NCBI GenBank assembly: GCA_040877285.1
Contig: JBBDNZ010000078.1
Span: 1-5,234 of the forward strand
DNA: 5,234 nt
Source of the DNA: CANKHA01 sp040877285
GTDB taxonomy: Bacteria; Pseudomonadota; Alphaproteobacteria; Rhizobiales; Xanthobacteraceae
Reading direction: 5' to 3'
Shown: piece after piece, positions 4,105-5,234 of the stretch
Layout of the letters: each line of letters begins with the position of its first letter
Numbering within the stretch: the stretch's first letter is position 1
Notes under the pieces: generated by a model
Seen by the model: the letters and a program-made list of their open reading frames with translations, nothing else
Databases searched by the model: none
Told to the model about the DNA's origin: nothing
Position numbers and translations under genes: made by a program

Positions 4105-5227
4105 ACTCGTCGATCGAGGTCAGGCCCTTCTCAGTCTCGACGTGCCAGAAGGTCCAGCCGTTGCAGGCGTCGAGGCCTTGCGCCAATGCGCCGATGCGAT
4201 GGATCGAGCCGACGCTGTCGCCGATGCAGATGGCGCCGTCGGCGCGCACCAATGCCTTATGCCGCCGCTTGGCGTCGAAGAGATGCTTGCCCGGCCGCAC
4301 CAGGCCGCGCTCGACCAGAGTGGCGAAGGCGACGCGCGGGGCTTCGCGCGCGGTCATGAAGGGCGCCAGTGTCGCTTGCGGCAGGGGCTCCACCGCGGCG
4401 ATGCGCATTTCCGCCGCCTTGGCATAACCGGCGTCGCGCTCAATGCCGATGAAGCGGCGGCCGAGCCGTTTCGCCACGGCGCCGGTGGTGCCGGTGCCGG
4501 AGAAGGGATCGAGCACGAGGTCGTCGGGCCGCGACGATGACAGAATTACACGCGCGAGCAGCGCTTCCGGCTTCTGCGTCGGATGCAGCTTCTTGCCGTC
4601 GCGGCCCTTCAGCCGCTCCTCTCCGGTGCAAAGGGGAAAGGTCCAATCGGAGCGCATCTGCACGCCGTCGTTGCCCGCCTTCAGCGCCTCGTAATTGAAG
4701 GTATAGCCTTTGGCGCCCGCCTCGCGCGCCGCCCAGATCAGGGTCTCATGCGCATTGGTGAAACGGCGGCCGCGGAAATTCGGCATGGGATTGGTCTTGC
4801 GCCAGACCACGTCGTTCAAAATCCAGAAGCCAAGATCCTGCAGGATCGCGCCGACACGGAAGATGTTGTGATAGGAGCCGATCACCCACAGCGTAGCGGC
4901 AGGCTTCATCACACGCCGGCTGGCGAGCAGCCAGGCGCGGGTAAGATCGTCGTAGGCGGCAAAGCTGGAAAACTTGTCCCAGTCGTCATCGACCGCGTCG
5001 ACCTTGGAATCGTCCGGCCGCTTCAGGTCGCCCTGAAGCTGGAGATTATAGGGCGGATCGGCGAAGACCAGATCGACCGAGCCCGCGGTCAGCTTCGCCA
5101 TTTCGGCGACGCAGTCGCCCACCAGGATGCGGGCGGCTTGGCGGGACTCGGAATGACTGCGGGGCGCCCTATGGGGCGCCCCGCGCCGCGACCGACCAGT
5201 CTGATCGGGACGGCAGCAACAGTGCAA
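4064..5227 (-). CDS. ccrM: CcrM-type adenine-N6 DNA methyltransferase (GANTC), 5' end uncertain
   Basis: This is the cell-cycle-regulated solitary methyltransferase that methylates adenine in GANTC after replication. It is a beta-class enzyme: the catalytic motif DPPY (57-60, in FADPPYNLQLQGDL) comes before the AdoMet-binding motif FSGTG (242-246, in LDPFSGTGTTG), with the target-recognition part between (WVIGSYHNIFRVG, WRKTNPMPNFRGRRF, HPTQKPEALL). The C-terminal RAMA-type DNA-binding domain (about 280-387) contains SIHRIGA and ACNGWTFWH. No restriction partner is visible. The first conserved residues are ILVGDCVAEM (34-43). The only candidate start upstream in this window is a TTG at 5225-5227, preceded by GGGG. 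The frame stays open to the window edge, so the real start could lie beyond 5234, or the strong hairpin region could be untranslated leader. The N-terminal 33 residues look unlike coding sequence. The stop overlaps mutY. Confidence 0.95.
   Translation of the reverse strand: MHCCCRPDQTGRSRRGAPHRAPRSHSESRQAARILVGDCVAEMAKLTAGSVDLVFADPPYNLQLQGDLKRPDDSKVDAVDDDWDKFSSFAAYDDLTRAWLLASRRVMKPAATLWVIGSYHNIFRVGAILQDLGFWILNDVVWRKTNPMPNFRGRRFTNAHETLIWAAREAGAKGYTFNYEALKAGNDGVQMRSDWTFPLCTGEERLKGRDGKKLHPTQKPEALLARVILSSSRPDDLVLDPFSGTGTTGAVAKRLGRRFIGIERDAGYAKAAEMRIAAVEPLPQATLAPFMTAREAPRVAFATLVERGLVRPGKHLFDAKRRHKALVRADGAICIGDSVGSIHRIGALAQGLDACNGWTFWHVETEKGLTSIDEFRTIVRAEMAETA
5145..5149. promoter_or_regulatory. 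GANTC site at the 5' end of ccrM
   Basis: GACTC lies just 3' of the ccrM hairpin in the gene's sense, 10 bases from it. It overlaps the codons before the first conserved CcrM residues. In Caulobacter the ccrM promoter contains GANTC sites whose methylation damps expression, so a site here could feed back on its own gene. It may equally be a coincidental 5-mer inside coding sequence. Confidence 0.25.
5159..5184 (-). repeat. Strong 11-bp GC hairpin at the ccrM 5' end
   Basis: GCGGGGCGCCC at 5159-5169 pairs perfectly with GGGCGCCCCGC at 5174-5184 across a 4-base loop (TATG on the plus strand), giving eleven G:C pairs. It lies 44-69 bases downstream of the candidate TTG start and roughly 30 bases before the first conserved codons. 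No U-run follows on either strand, so it is not a textbook terminator. It may be a structured leader, an attenuator or a transcript-end element of an upstream gene. Confidence 0.7.
5192..5208 (-). repeat. Second, weaker hairpin upstream in the ccrM leader
   Basis: In the ccrM sense, CCGATC pairs with GGTCGG (one G-U pair) around a 5-base loop, AGACT. It precedes the 11-bp hairpin by 7 bases. Two stems in a row in about 50 bases argue, weakly, for an RNA leader rather than a protein N-terminus. Confidence 0.3.
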
Positions 5228-5234
5228 CGGCCCC

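Noticed and set aside
4064..5227. A restriction-modification system around the methyltransferase
   Set aside because: No endonuclease gene is adjacent; the neighbour is mutY, and the sequence is the solitary CcrM type with its C-terminal RAMA-like domain.

Overview
The window is high-GC chromosomal DNA from an alphaproteobacterium, most likely of the order Hyphomicrobiales (Rhizobiales). The pointers are a CcrM-type GANTC adenine methyltransferase, a DsbA-like thiol oxidoreductase next to smc, a DUF721/DciA gene divergent from mutY, and an Omp25/Omp31-like small beta-barrel whose mature start (AADMAVK followed by DWSGF) is typical of that order. I assign no genus.

Layout from left to right. 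Positions 1-400 (minus) hold the first 133 codons of smc, cut by the window edge. Positions 401-658 are non-coding: several short inverted repeats, three GANTC sites within 68 bp, and a hairpin touching the dsbA stop codon. Positions 659-1324 (minus) hold a DsbA-family periplasmic oxidoreductase. Positions 1325-1555 are non-coding with small stem-loops. Positions 1556-2305 (minus) hold an outer-membrane beta-barrel protein. Positions 2306-2430 are non-coding, with a 16-bp tandem repeat and a 9-bp inverted repeat that look like a regulatory array. Positions 2431-2940 (minus) hold a DciA-family (DUF721) protein. Only 9 bp away, mutY (2950-4104, plus) runs the other way. Its 3' end overlaps by 41 bp the 3' end of ccrM (4064-5227, minus), whose 5' region carries a very strong GC hairpin and whose start may lie at or beyond the window edge.

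Functionally this is a chromosome-maintenance neighbourhood. SMC organises and segregates the chromosome, DciA supports loading of the replicative helicase, MutY removes adenine mispaired with 8-oxoguanine, and CcrM methylates GANTC behind the replication fork. DsbA belongs to the same commonly conserved alphaproteobacterial cluster but works in the periplasm. The outer-membrane protein between dciA and dsbA is the one gene that does not belong to the usual arrangement as I know it.

I see no mobile element, CRISPR array, tRNA, rRNA or defence cassette, and no clear previously undescribed system. The points most worth a second look are the repeat array upstream of the outer-membrane gene, the GANTC cluster upstream of smc, and the hairpins at the ccrM 5' end. 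All are non-coding signals that need comparative or experimental tests.
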